DNA from: Bifidobacterium canis
GTDB lineage: Bacteria > Actinomycetota > Actinomycetes > Actinomycetales > Bifidobacteriaceae
Length of the DNA stretch: 64,000 bases
Assembly: GCF_009727065.1 (NCBI RefSeq)
Contig: NZ_WNLP01000003.1
Coordinates: 124,001-188,000, forward strand
Reading direction: 5' to 3'
The notes under the pieces were generated by a model. The model saw only the letters and a program-made list of their open reading frames with translations, ran no database searches and was not told the DNA's origin. This document shows, piece by piece, positions 53,856 through 62,827 of this stretch (positions are counted from its first letter, which is position 1; every line of letters starts with the position of its first letter). A program made the position numbers and the translations under genes.

Positions 53856-55427
53856 ATGAGTGGAAAGCTCAATGGCGTCGCGAAGGCGATCGCCGTTCTC
53901 GCTGCAAGCGCAATGACCGTTGGTCTTGCTGCTGCACCAGCTGCCTTTGCAGATGATGAAACCGGTAATATCGATCCGGCTACAAAGGGTACGTTGACTA
54001 TCGAGAAGCACAAGCAGACTAGCACCAATGGAACGCAGGAAGGTGACGGTACTCAGCAGTCGAACGTTGAGGGCGACTTGATGCAGGGAGTTACATTCAA
54101 TCTCTACCGAGTGCAGAACTTCGATATGACTAAGGCGGAGAACTGGGACTACCTTGCCAATCTGACAGCATCAGGCAAGAACGTAATGGTTCCCACTAAG
54201 GATGGCGGCACTAAGTCAGTCGGTACCATTGAAGACACTCCATTCAAGACTGGTGTGACTGCAGCCAACGGCCAGATCACGTGGTCTGAGGTGCCGCTCG
54301 GTCTCTACTATGTCGAAGAAGGCAATTATTCCGGCACAGGCCAGATCACGCAGAAGGCAGAGCCATTCTTCGTTTCCATGCCTTACCCGAACGCCAACAA
54401 GAATTGGAACTACAACGTCTTTGTGTACCCGAAGAACTCTTTCGGCACTACCGTCAAGCATGTTGATGAAAATAGTCTGAAGAGTGCTTATAAAGTTGGT
54501 GACGAGGTGGCATGGAACGTTGATCAGGATGTTCCGTCCCTTTCCACTAACGAGAAGCTGAAGAAGTTCGGCATCGTCGATCGCATGGATGAGAACGTCA
54601 CTTACGACAGTGTTGAAGTGCAGGCTCTCAATAGTGCTGGTGGAAAGGATAACAGCGTTACATTCACGGCAGATACTGACTATACGGTCAGCCATGAAAA
54701 GCGTGATAACGATGCGCATGACTATGTGAAGATTGAATTCACGGAAGCAGGTCGCACGAAGCTGGCTAATGTTTCCAAGGTTCGTTTCCATGTTGTTACT
54801 GTAGTTAGCAAGGATCTGACCGATGCTAGCGTCCCGAACGATGTGTTCCCGATCACGAATGACTATGATCCATTCTCTGACGGTGAGAAGAATCCTCCGG
54901 TTCCTTCCGAAGATCAACCATATTACGGCGATTACCAGTTCAAGAAGGTTGATGACACTCAGAAGGCTCTCTCTGGTGCGACTTTCATCATCTGGCGTAA
55001 GGATGCTACTACTGAGCAGTGCGCAGTCGAGACTAAAGATATTCCTGCCAAGGCAAAGATGACTGCAACGTCTGGCAGTGATGGTTATGTCAATTTCACT
55101 GGTTTGCTGATTGGTAAGGGCAATAAGGGTCTTACTGATGACCAGATGAAGAACCTTACCGCAGACTTCTGCCTCCGTGAAACTCAGGCACCTGCTGGCT
55201 TCGTGACCCCTGGAATCAATGAAACGAAGACTGTTAACATCCACGCTGGTCGTGGTGATAACAAGACTGTTGGCGACACTGTTACCAACACCAAGCAGAC
55301 CGGCCCGAAGCTGCCAATGACTGGTGCTGCCGGCACGATCCTGCTCACCTCGATCGCTGCAGTCGCTCTCGCCGTCGCGCTGTCCCTCTACATGGTGAAC
55401 GCACGTCGTCGTCAGCAGCAGCGCTGA
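53856..55427 (+). CDS. Major pilin (FimA-type) with LPMTG sorting signal
   Basis: The backbone pilin that class C sortase polymerises into a fibre. The 523-residue protein has a signal peptide ending AAFADDE, the pilin motif NVFVYPKNSF with K193 as the expected cross-linking lysine, an E-box (CLRETQAPAGF), and a sorting signal with LPMTG (486-490), membrane helix and basic tail ARRRQQQR. The DYQFKKVDDTQKAL segment starts a Cna-B domain also present in the tip pilin. The start follows AAGGAGAAA. A terminator after it probably sets a lower level for the sortase. Confidence 0.93.
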   Translation: MSGKLNGVAKAIAVLAASAMTVGLAAAPAAFADDETGNIDPATKGTLTIEKHKQTSTNGTQEGDGTQQSNVEGDLMQGVTFNLYRVQNFDMTKAENWDYLANLTASGKNVMVPTKDGGTKSVGTIEDTPFKTGVTAANGQITWSEVPLGLYYVEEGNYSGTGQITQKAEPFFVSMPYPNANKNWNYNVFVYPKNSFGTTVKHVDENSLKSAYKVGDEVAWNVDQDVPSLSTNEKLKKFGIVDRMDENVTYDSVEVQALNSAGGKDNSVTFTADTDYTVSHEKRDNDAHDYVKIEFTEAGRTKLANVSKVRFHVVTVVSKDLTDASVPNDVFPITNDYDPFSDGEKNPPVPSEDQPYYGDYQFKKVDDTQKALSGATFIIWRKDATTEQCAVETKDIPAKAKMTATSGSDGYVNFTGLLIGKGNKGLTDDQMKNLTADFCLRETQAPAGFVTPGINETKTVNIHAGRGDNKTVGDTVTNTKQTGPKLPMTGAAGTILLTSIAAVALAVALSLYMVNARRRQQQR

Positions 55428-55500
55428 ACCACAAGTCGCAGGTCACTGCAACTTCCGATAGAGTCCTCTAGTCGCAAGACCAGAGTGCACTAGCCAAGCA

Positions 55501-55531
55501 GGGTGGAGGGAGTCCAAAACTCCCTCCACCC
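55501..55531 (+). terminator. Terminator/attenuator between major pilin and sortase genes
   Basis: A perfect 13-bp GC-rich stem (55501-55513 with 55519-55531), loop CCAAA, followed by TTCCTTATACTTTCC. Confidence 0.85.
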
Positions 55532-55571
55532 TTCCTTATACTTTCCTTATATCTATATATCTTTTGATCAC

Positions 55572-55600
55572 TTTCGACCAACATATATATTTGGTCGAAA
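55572..55600. promoter_or_regulatory. Inverted repeat upstream of the sortase gene
   Basis: TTTCGACCAA (55572-55581) and TTGGTCGAAA (55591-55600) are perfectly complementary around CATATATAT. It lies 28 bases before the sortase start in an AT-rich stretch, and could be an operator or a leader hairpin. Confidence 0.5.
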
Positions 55601-55627
55601 ACCGAGTCGCACGCGAAAGAGATCGCC

Positions 55628-56571
55628 ATGAGCAAGCAACAAGCCACGCCAAGCAGAGCGAAACAGCTGTTCTCGGCACTGGTTCTGCCATATGTGATCG
55701 TGCTGCTGGTAATCGGCGGTCTGACTTCGCTCGTATACCCAACCGCAGCGCAGTGGTTGAGTCAATACAATTATTCGAAACTCATCAATAACTATTCATC
55801 GCTCGTCGATACGGTCAAGCCCGACGAGCAGGAACAAGTCGCCGCCGCGCACGCGTATAACGACGCGCTGATCTCCGGCGCGCAGCTGCTGCCGAACCAG
55901 CGCATCCCCAGCGGTAACGGCACATTCACCAACGCGAACCCGACCGTTGAAAGCGCGGCCGCACATGGACGTATAATCAGATTCTCGCCGCAGATTCCAG
56001 CGGCCTGATGGGGCGCATTCGCATTCCGAAAATAGACGTTGACATACCGATTTACCACGGCACCGACGACGCGACGCTGCTCAAAGGCGCGGGTCACTTG
56101 GAGGGAACGTCACTGCCGGTCGGCGGCAAGTCCACGCGAACGGTCATCACCGCACACCGCGGTCTGGCGGAAGCGGAACTCTTCACGCGACTCAATGAGC
56201 TCAAAGTAGGCGACACGTTCACGCTGGAAGTGTTCGGCAACGTGCTCACATACCGCGTGAACGACACGAAAGTGGTCGAGCCGAAAGACAGCGCAGCCGT
56301 CAAAGCTGTGGAGGGCAAGGATCTGGCGACGCTCGTCACGTGCACGCCGCTGGGCATCAACACGCACCGCATTCTCGTCACCGGCGAGCGAGTGCTCCCC
56401 ACACCGAAGCAAGATGCGGACGCCGCCGGCAAATCCTCCGGTTTGCCGCACTTCCCGTGGTGGCTTCTCGGTTATCTCACCGCCGTCGGCTTGACGCTGA
56501 CGTGGGCGGTGTTCCAGACACGCGATGCGCTGCACCCGCAGACTCAGCCGCATCACGCGAGCTTAAAATAA
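55628..56571 (+). CDS. srtC: Class C (pilus) sortase, frameshifted as read
   Basis: The transpeptidase that joins pilin subunits. The first frame (from 55628) has an N-terminal membrane helix (VLPYVIVLLVIGGLTSLVY) and runs to AAAHGR, where at 55972 one T appears to be missing; the other frame continues YNQILAADSSGLMGRIRIPK. The active site follows: His in VITAHRGLAEAELF, Cys in LVTCTPLGINTHRILVTGER, Arg in the same segment, and a C-terminal membrane helix. The repaired protein has 314 residues, the usual size with two membrane segments. It is the last gene of the pilus cluster. Confidence 0.88.
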
Positions 56572-56788
56572 TTTGTTTTATTACTAATGTATTAGTTATT
56601 ACCGAGTGCTCAGCTGTGCGGAAGCACTGTTTGCAAGATCTGTCAGCAAGCCAAGCAGTCAGCGAACACGTATGCTCGCAGGCGTAGTGTGAGAAGCAAT
56701 GCCGCGCATGCGGCAAAAACAAGCAAACGCAAGACATACATACAAACATGTGATGAAATCGCGAGAGATTCGCGAGAATAGGAGAGTT

Positions 56789-58129
56789 ATGTCTGAGCAT
56801 ATCGCACCGCTGAGCAGCCACGATTTGGCAGATTTGACGAGCGAGTTCGAAGGCAGCAAAGAGAACGTGATGGCGATGAACGCGGTCACCGCCGCGGGCA
56901 TCGACAAGGTGGCGCGCAACTATGATCGCGCGCGTCTGCTGCAGCGTCGCTTCTCCACGTCGCTCGACAACGGCGAGGCCACGCATCAGGACCGTTCTGG
57001 TCGCTGCTGGCTGTTCAGCTCGCTCAACGTGGCGCGTTTCGTTGCCAAGAAAGCCATGAATATCAAGGAATTCGAGTTCTCGCAGAACTACGCGATGTAT
57101 TTCGACAAGCTCGAACGCGTCAACTACTTCCTGCAAGACATCGCCAACCTGATTCGTGAGGGCGAGCCGACCGATTCCCGTCTATTCCAGCACATGCTGA
57201 GCGACGTGATGGGCGACGGCGGTCAGTGGACGATGGCAATGAACATCTACAAGAAGTACGGCGCCGTTCCGAAGGACCTCTACCCGGAAACCGAGTCTTC
57301 GAAGAACACCGGCGAGATGAACACGCAGCTGCGTCGCATGCTGCACACCGCCGTCTCGCAGATGGAGAAGGATCCGTCGCGCATCGACGAGATCATTCTC
57401 GAAGCGACGAAGGCCGGCCACCGCATTCTGACGATTCACCTTGGCGAACCGCCGAAGAGCTTCGACTGGGAATACACCGACGCTGACGGCGAGTTCCACC
57501 GCGTCGGCGAGATCACGCCGGTCGACTTCTGGAATCGCTACGTCGGCGACGCCGACCTCGAGAGCTACGTCTGCCTGGTCGACGACCCACGTCACGAGCA
57601 CGTCAAGGGCAAGAAGATCGGCATTGAGCACCTCAACAACGTTGCTGGCGGCGACCCGACCGAATACCTGAATGTGCCGATCCAGTTCATGAAGGACTGC
57701 GTGCGCGACATTCTCGTGGAGCGCGGCATTCCGGTGTGGTTCGGCGCGGACTGCCACCCGATGATGGATCGTCAGGATGGCGCATGGGCCACCGATCTGT
57801 TCGAATACGGCAAGGTCTACGACTACGACTTCACGATGGACAAGGAGGAGCGCGTGCGCTTCGCCGATTCCGCGATGAATCACGCGATGGCGTTCGTCGG
57901 CGTTGACGTTGCCGAAGACAACAAGACGACCCGCCGTTGGCGCGTGGAGAACTCGTGGGGCACGAAGATTGCAGACAAGGGCTACTTCACGATGGGCGAT
58001 GACTGGTTCGACCAGTATGTGTTCGAGGTGGCTGTGCCGAAGGCGATGCTTCCGGAGGAATACCAGAAGGCGCTCGAAGAGCCTGCCACGATGCTGCCGG
58101 CTTGGGACCCGATGGGTGCCCTCGCCTGA
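56789..58129 (+). CDS. pepC: Aminopeptidase C (bleomycin hydrolase family, C1B)
   Basis: A cytosolic cysteine aminopeptidase for peptide use. ATG 56789 follows AGGAG and gives 446 residues, the family size; an upstream open frame to 56699 is not supported. Catalytic residues: Q67 and C73 in HQDRSGRCWLFSSLN, H365 in SAMNHAMAFVGV, N388 in WRVENSWG. The C-terminus, which normally reaches into the active site to restrict it to aminopeptidase action, is intact (AWDPMGALA). It is followed by a large palindromic terminator. Confidence 0.95.
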   Translation: MSEHIAPLSSHDLADLTSEFEGSKENVMAMNAVTAAGIDKVARNYDRARLLQRRFSTSLDNGEATHQDRSGRCWLFSSLNVARFVAKKAMNIKEFEFSQNYAMYFDKLERVNYFLQDIANLIREGEPTDSRLFQHMLSDVMGDGGQWTMAMNIYKKYGAVPKDLYPETESSKNTGEMNTQLRRMLHTAVSQMEKDPSRIDEIILEATKAGHRILTIHLGEPPKSFDWEYTDADGEFHRVGEITPVDFWNRYVGDADLESYVCLVDDPRHEHVKGKKIGIEHLNNVAGGDPTEYLNVPIQFMKDCVRDILVERGIPVWFGADCHPMMDRQDGAWATDLFEYGKVYDYDFTMDKEERVRFADSAMNHAMAFVGVDVAEDNKTTRRWRVENSWGTKIADKGYFTMGDDWFDQYVFEVAVPKAMLPEEYQKALEEPATMLPAWDPMGALA

Positions 58130-58186
58130 GTTTTCGAACTGCTGCGCCTACGTTTGCATTTGCATGGGTGCGGCATGAGTGACTGC

Positions 58187-58240
58187 CTTGTGGGGCATAT
58201 GTATTGGCCACTTTTGCAACCAATACATATGCCCCACAAG
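58187..58240. terminator. 21-bp perfect palindromic stem-loop after pepC
   Basis: Arms 58187-58207 and 58220-58240 are perfectly complementary over 21 bases, with a 12-base loop. Both arms contain CATATG. A short TGTTTTC follows on the plus strand. It likely ends pepC, but its length is unusual. Confidence 0.75.
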
Positions 58241-58274
58241 TGTTTTCAATGATGTCCATTTACTTAACATTGCT

Positions 58275-58303
58275 TTGCGCAGATATCAGACACGGCATAT
58301 TAT
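58275..58303 (+). promoter_or_regulatory. Possible promoter of the first DAHP synthase gene
   Basis: TTGCGC (58275-58280) and TATTAT (58298-58303) are 17 bases apart, 67 bases before the preferred start. Confidence 0.45.
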
Positions 58304-58369
58304 GGTGAACGCTCAGATTCAGGCGAAGTCATAGATATGTCGCCTGATATTGATTTTCAGGAGGCAGAG

Positions 58370-59500
58370 ATGGCAGGGATGCGCGGGCCAGACAGTTCGC
58401 AGGATGCAGTACTCGACGCGAACGCCGTGGTTCCCGAAACGGTTGACGTGAACATTCGCCAGCTCGACCCGATTCCCGCTCCCCGCTATTTCATCAAGGA
58501 ACTGCCGCTCACCGACGCGATGGGCAAGCAGGTGCTCGCACAACGCCAGCAGATTCGCGATATTCTGCATGGCCGCGACGACCGCATGCTCGCCATCGTC
58601 GGCCCATGCTCGATCCATGACCCGAAGGCCGCACACGAATACGCTGAAAGACTCGCCGCATTGAGCAAGGAACTCAGCGACGACCTGCTGATCGTGATGC
58701 GCGTCTACTTCGCCAAGCCCCGCACCACAATCGGGTGGAAGGGGCTCATCAACGACCCCGACATCAACGGTCGCTTCGACATTCGCAAAGGCATGTGGCT
58801 CGCCCGCAAAGTGCTCACCGACGTGGTGGCGCTGGGGCTTCCGACGGCAACCGAATGGCTTGACCCGATCACACCGCAATACCTGTGCGACTTGGTGAGC
58901 TGGGGTGCAATCGGCGCGCGTAACACCGAAAGTCAGGTGCACCGCGAGCTCGCCAGCGGCCTGAGCATGCCGATCGGCTTCAAAAACGCCACGGACGGCT
59001 CCATCAAGCCGGCTGCCGATTCCTGCTACACGGCTGCGTTCGAGCACCACTTCCTTTCGATCAACCTCGACGGCCATGTGATCGCCGCCGAAACCAAAGG
59101 CAACCCTGATTGCCACTTGGTGCTGCGCGGCTCCAACCACGGCCCGAACTACGATGCTGTATCGGTGGCCGAAGCGCTCGCCGACCTCAAGGCATCGAAA
59201 GCCGAAGGCCCGAGCGAATATGGGCTCGTCATCGACGCCGCCCACGGCAACTGCGGCAAGAACGAAGTCGTGGAAGCGCAGGTGGTGAGGAACATCGCCG
59301 GTCGCATCGCCAGCGGCGAACGCGGCATTCTCGGCATCATGATGGAATCGTTCCTGCAAGCCGGGCACCAAGATCCCGCGCCTTTGGCACAGCTTGAATA
59401 TGGCAAGTCGATCACCGACGCCTGCGTGCCATGGGACGTGTCTCAAGACGTGCTGCGCGAACTCGCCGCGGCAGTGAGAACCCGCCGCAACGCCCACTGA
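58370..59500 (+). CDS. 3-deoxy-7-phosphoheptulonate (DAHP) synthase, class I, copy 1
   Basis: Condenses phosphoenolpyruvate and erythrose 4-phosphate, the entry to the shikimate pathway. ATG 58370 follows CAGGAGGC-like AGGAGG (58359-58364) and gives 376 residues; ATG 58337 would add 11. Family motifs: IVGPCSIHDPKAAHEYAERL in part, KPRTTIGWKGLINDPD, SWGAIGARNTESQVHRELAS, DCHLVLRGSNHGPNYD and DAAHGNCGKN with metal and substrate residues. It is followed after 126 bases by a paralogue. The pair probably differs in feedback control by aromatic amino acids, but which is which cannot be read. Confidence 0.9.
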   Translation: MAGMRGPDSSQDAVLDANAVVPETVDVNIRQLDPIPAPRYFIKELPLTDAMGKQVLAQRQQIRDILHGRDDRMLAIVGPCSIHDPKAAHEYAERLAALSKELSDDLLIVMRVYFAKPRTTIGWKGLINDPDINGRFDIRKGMWLARKVLTDVVALGLPTATEWLDPITPQYLCDLVSWGAIGARNTESQVHRELASGLSMPIGFKNATDGSIKPAADSCYTAAFEHHFLSINLDGHVIAAETKGNPDCHLVLRGSNHGPNYDAVSVAEALADLKASKAEGPSEYGLVIDAAHGNCGKNEVVEAQVVRNIAGRIASGERGILGIMMESFLQAGHQDPAPLAQLEYGKSITDACVPWDVSQDVLRELAAAVRTRRNAH

Positions 59501-59626
59501 TGCCCATCGATACTTCGCAAAACTTCATATTCATCAGTTGCACAGTAAGCGGCACGTTCAGGTCATCGCGAAGCCTATCGTGAATGCGCGCGGTTTGCTA
59601 TTCTTGGCTGTGGAATAAGGAGTAGC

Positions 59627-60874
59627 ATGCAGCAAGATTCACACGCGCCACAGCCGAGTGATCTCACCAACGATCAGCCTGAGCCCAATGGCGCACAAAC
59701 ATACACGCGTGAGCAGATGCGCCAAGTGCGCCGAGCCATCGCGAAAGGGCAGAATCCGCTGATCAGTTTGCAAGACGTGCCACGTTGGGAAGATCAGGTG
59801 GGCGTGGATCGCATCATCAACCGTCGAGTGCTCGAACTCGACCCACTGCCCTCACCTGCGCAAGTGCTTTCCGACCTACCGTTGACCAGCGAGATGCAAG
59901 ACATCGTGGCATATTCGCGCGATGAAGTGCGCGCATGCCTGTATGGGCAAGACGACCGCCTGCTCGTGATCGTCGGCCCCTGCTCGGTGCACGACCCGAA
60001 GGCGGCGCTCGACTATGCGCATCGCCTGCGCAAACTGCGCGACGAACTTGAAAACGACCTGCTGATCGTGATGCGCGTCTATTTCGAAAAGCCCCGCACC
60101 ACAATCGGGTGGAAGGGGCTCATCAACGACCCCGACATCGACGGATCGCACAACATTCAAAAAGGTTTGCTACTCGCACGCCGCACGTTGCTCGACGTGC
60201 TGGGAGCCGGAGTCGCCACCGCCACCGAGTTCCTGGAACCGACGAGCCCGCAATACATCTCCGATGCCGTGAGCTGGGGCGCGATCGGCGCTCGCAACAC
60301 CGAAAGCCAGGTGCACAGGCAATTGGCCAGCGGCATGAGTATGCCGATCGGCTTCAAAAACGCCACCGACGGTTCGGTGAAAGCAGCCATCAACAGCTGC
60401 ATCGCCGCCGAAGACCAGCACACGTTCTTCGGCATCGACCATCGCGGACGCGCCTGCGCCGTTGAAACCCTCGGCAATCCTGACTGCCATGTGGTGCTGC
60501 GCGGTTCAAGCCACGGCCCGAACTACGATGCCGCATCGGTGCAGCAGGCGCTTGCCGACATTCACGACATGATGGGAAACGAATCCGCCGCCTCGCACGG
60601 CCTGATCATCGATTGCTCTCATGGTAACTCCGGCAAAGACGATGTGCGTCAAGCGCAGGTCGTGCGCGAAATCGCACAGCGGCTGGCGGAAGGCGAGCAA
60701 GGCATAACCGGCGTGATGATGGAAAGCTTCATCGTCGGCGGCAACCAAGCGCCGGCACCGCTCAGCGAACTGACGTACGGCCAGTCGATAACCGACAAGT
60801 GCCTGAGCTGGCCTGTCACCGAACAGCTGCTGCACACGCTCGCCGACGCGGTTCGCGCCCGTCGCTGGAACTGA
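59627..60874 (+). CDS. DAHP synthase, class I, copy 2
   Basis: A second class I DAHP synthase, 415 residues, with an N-terminal extension of about 60 residues relative to copy 1 (TYTREQMRQVRRAIAKGQNP) and the same core motifs: VGPCSVHDPKAALDYAHRLR in part, KPRTTIGWKGLINDPD, SWGAIGARNTESQVHRQLAS, DCHVVLRGSSHGPNYD, CSHGNSGKDD. The start follows AAGGAG. It shares a 51-base identical block with copy 1 although flanking DNA has diverged. The nucleosidase gene follows 35 bases later, possibly in the same transcript. Confidence 0.9.
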   Translation: MQQDSHAPQPSDLTNDQPEPNGAQTYTREQMRQVRRAIAKGQNPLISLQDVPRWEDQVGVDRIINRRVLELDPLPSPAQVLSDLPLTSEMQDIVAYSRDEVRACLYGQDDRLLVIVGPCSVHDPKAALDYAHRLRKLRDELENDLLIVMRVYFEKPRTTIGWKGLINDPDIDGSHNIQKGLLLARRTLLDVLGAGVATATEFLEPTSPQYISDAVSWGAIGARNTESQVHRQLASGMSMPIGFKNATDGSVKAAINSCIAAEDQHTFFGIDHRGRACAVETLGNPDCHVVLRGSSHGPNYDAASVQQALADIHDMMGNESAASHGLIIDCSHGNSGKDDVRQAQVVREIAQRLAEGEQGITGVMMESFIVGGNQAPAPLSELTYGQSITDKCLSWPVTEQLLHTLADAVRARRWN

Positions 60875-60909
60875 CAATATATCGGAGCACAAGAAGGAAG
60901 AAGAGAACT

Positions 60910-61602
60910 ATGAACACGGTCGCCATCATCAGCGCGCTGGACGAGGAAGCCGCACACATCGCCGACTCATTGAGCGACGTGAGCACGCGCGAATACGCCA
61001 GCCTGAACATCGTCAGTGGCACGCTGGAGCGTGAGAACGGCAAGCCGATCAACGTGGTCGTCACCGTCGGTGGCATGGGACTCGTCAACGCGGCAGCCAC
61101 CACGCAGTGCCTGATCGACGTCGCACATCCGCAGGCCGTGATCTTCTCCGGTATTGCGGGAAATCTCAACAAGAACCTGCATATCAACGACATCGTGCTC
61201 GGCAAGACGCTGCGCTATCTCGACACCGACATGCGTTTGGTGGGGCAGTGGAAGCCGGGAACGAGCGAATTCCATTCGGATCCCGCGCTGATCAAACTGG
61301 CGGAGACGGCGCTCGACGAGATGGGCATCAACCACATCGCCGGCACCATCGCTTCCGGCAACTACTTCGTCGACACGCCGGAGAAGGTCGAGCAGGTGAT
61401 CGAAACCACGCAAGCTGACGCCGTGGAAATGGAGGGTGCAGCAGTCGTGCACGTTTCCGACCGCAACGATGTTCCAGCGCTCGTCATCCGTGCAATGAGC
61501 GACTCTGCAGACACCGACTACGAGGAGTTCAAAGACTTCGATATTTCCGAATATGCGGATACGGCCGCCAAACTCGCCGTGTCAATTGTGCGCAAGATGT
61601 GA
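60910..61602 (+). CDS. mtnN: 5'-methylthioadenosine/S-adenosylhomocysteine nucleosidase
   Basis: Cleaves adenine from MTA and SAH, by-products of SAM use, in the cytosol. The 230-residue protein starts MNTVAIISALDEEAAHIADS with the Glu near position 12, has VTVGGMGLVNAAATTQCLID, FSGIAGNLNKNL, ADAVEMEGAAVVHVS and VIRAMSDSADTDYEEF with the catalytic Asp. ATG 60910 follows AAGGAAGAAGAG. It is probably co-transcribed with the second DAHP synthase; the biological link is not obvious. Confidence 0.93.
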   Translation: MNTVAIISALDEEAAHIADSLSDVSTREYASLNIVSGTLERENGKPINVVVTVGGMGLVNAAATTQCLIDVAHPQAVIFSGIAGNLNKNLHINDIVLGKTLRYLDTDMRLVGQWKPGTSEFHSDPALIKLAETALDEMGINHIAGTIASGNYFVDTPEKVEQVIETTQADAVEMEGAAVVHVSDRNDVPALVIRAMSDSADTDYEEFKDFDISEYADTAAKLAVSIVRKM

Positions 61603-61688
61603 GCAACGATTTTCCGACCACATCGTGAGAACGGGCGCTCGCGCTAGAATATCGGTGGATTCCAAACGTACAAGAGGGAGTCGAATCC

Positions 61689-62807
61689 ATGCGTAGCAAT
61701 ACGGTCCAACGGCTGATCGCATTCGCCGTATCGATCGCCATGCTGACTGGCCTCGCCGCCTGCGGAAACAACGCAGCAGTCGACGACGGCACCATCGCAG
61801 CGCCCGCAGTCGCCGATCTTTCCGGCTCGTTCGCAGGAGCCGGCGCATCGTCACAGCAAGCGGCTGTGGAAGCGTGGATCTCAGGATTCCAGCGTAATAA
61901 CGGCGACACCACTATTTCTTACAATCCATCAGGTTCAGGTGCGGGCGTCATCACCTTCCTCACCGGCGCAACCGCGTGGGCGGGGTCCGATAAGCCACTG
62001 AGCGACAGCGAAGTGCAGGAGTCGAAATCCGTGTGCGCAGACGGCACCACAGCGTTCGATGTGCCTGTCTATATTGCGCCGATCGCCATCGCCTACCGTC
62101 TCGACGGGTTCGAAGACCAGCACATCAACATGTCTCCGCAAACCATCGCCAAAGTGTTCGACGGCAAGATCACACAGTGGAACGACGCCGAAATCGCGGC
62201 GGAAAATCCGAATCTGCAATTGCCGGATACGCCGATCACCGTCGTGCATCGTTCCGATAAATCAGGAACCACGCTGAACTTCGTCAAATATTTGTATGCG
62301 GCGGCAAACGACGCGTGGCCATACGATCCGAGCGAAAACTGGCCGAACGACGTGGGGCAGGGGGCCAAAGGAACGTCCGGCGTCGTCAGCACCATCGACC
62401 AAGCCAACGGCACGATCGGCTACGCTGACTATTCGCAGGCGGCGAGCATGGGAACGATCGCCGTCAAAGTGGGCGACACCTACACGCAAATCTCAGCGGA
62501 AGCGGGGTCGAAAGCCATCGCGGATTCGTCTGTCGAAAAGACGAGCGGTGACAACCGCGTGGTCGTCGACGTCAACTACACCACGCAAAGCGAGGGAGCG
62601 TACCCAATCGTTCTGCTCTCCTACAACATCGTGTGCCCTGTGTATAAGAACGCGATGACGAGCAAGTTCGCCAAAGCGTGGATGAGCTACGTCACCAGTG
62701 AAGACGGGCAGGAAACAGCGCAGCAGGCGACGGGATCGTCGCCGCTGCCCACCGAACTTTCCACTCGAATCAAGCAATCGGTCGACGCGATGAGCGACGG
62801 CCAATAG
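61689..62807 (+). CDS. pstS: Phosphate ABC transporter substrate-binding lipoprotein
   Basis: Captures phosphate outside the membrane for the Pst importer. The 372-residue protein has a lipoprotein signal (TGLAAC, C25) and the phosphate-binding segments SFAGAGASSQQAAVEAWISG, SYNPSGSGAGVITFL, WAGSDKPLSD and VHRSDKSGTTLNFVKYL. The start follows AAGAGGGAG. It is the first gene of pstS-pstC-pstA; phosphate starvation control is expected, but I cannot identify a PhoP box with confidence in 61603-61688. Confidence 0.95.
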   Translation: MRSNTVQRLIAFAVSIAMLTGLAACGNNAAVDDGTIAAPAVADLSGSFAGAGASSQQAAVEAWISGFQRNNGDTTISYNPSGSGAGVITFLTGATAWAGSDKPLSDSEVQESKSVCADGTTAFDVPVYIAPIAIAYRLDGFEDQHINMSPQTIAKVFDGKITQWNDAEIAAENPNLQLPDTPITVVHRSDKSGTTLNFVKYLYAAANDAWPYDPSENWPNDVGQGAKGTSGVVSTIDQANGTIGYADYSQAASMGTIAVKVGDTYTQISAEAGSKAIADSSVEKTSGDNRVVVDVNYTTQSEGAYPIVLLSYNIVCPVYKNAMTSKFAKAWMSYVTSEDGQETAQQATGSSPLPTELSTRIKQSVDAMSDGQ

Positions 62808-62827
62808 TCAAGTCGTAAGGACTCGAT

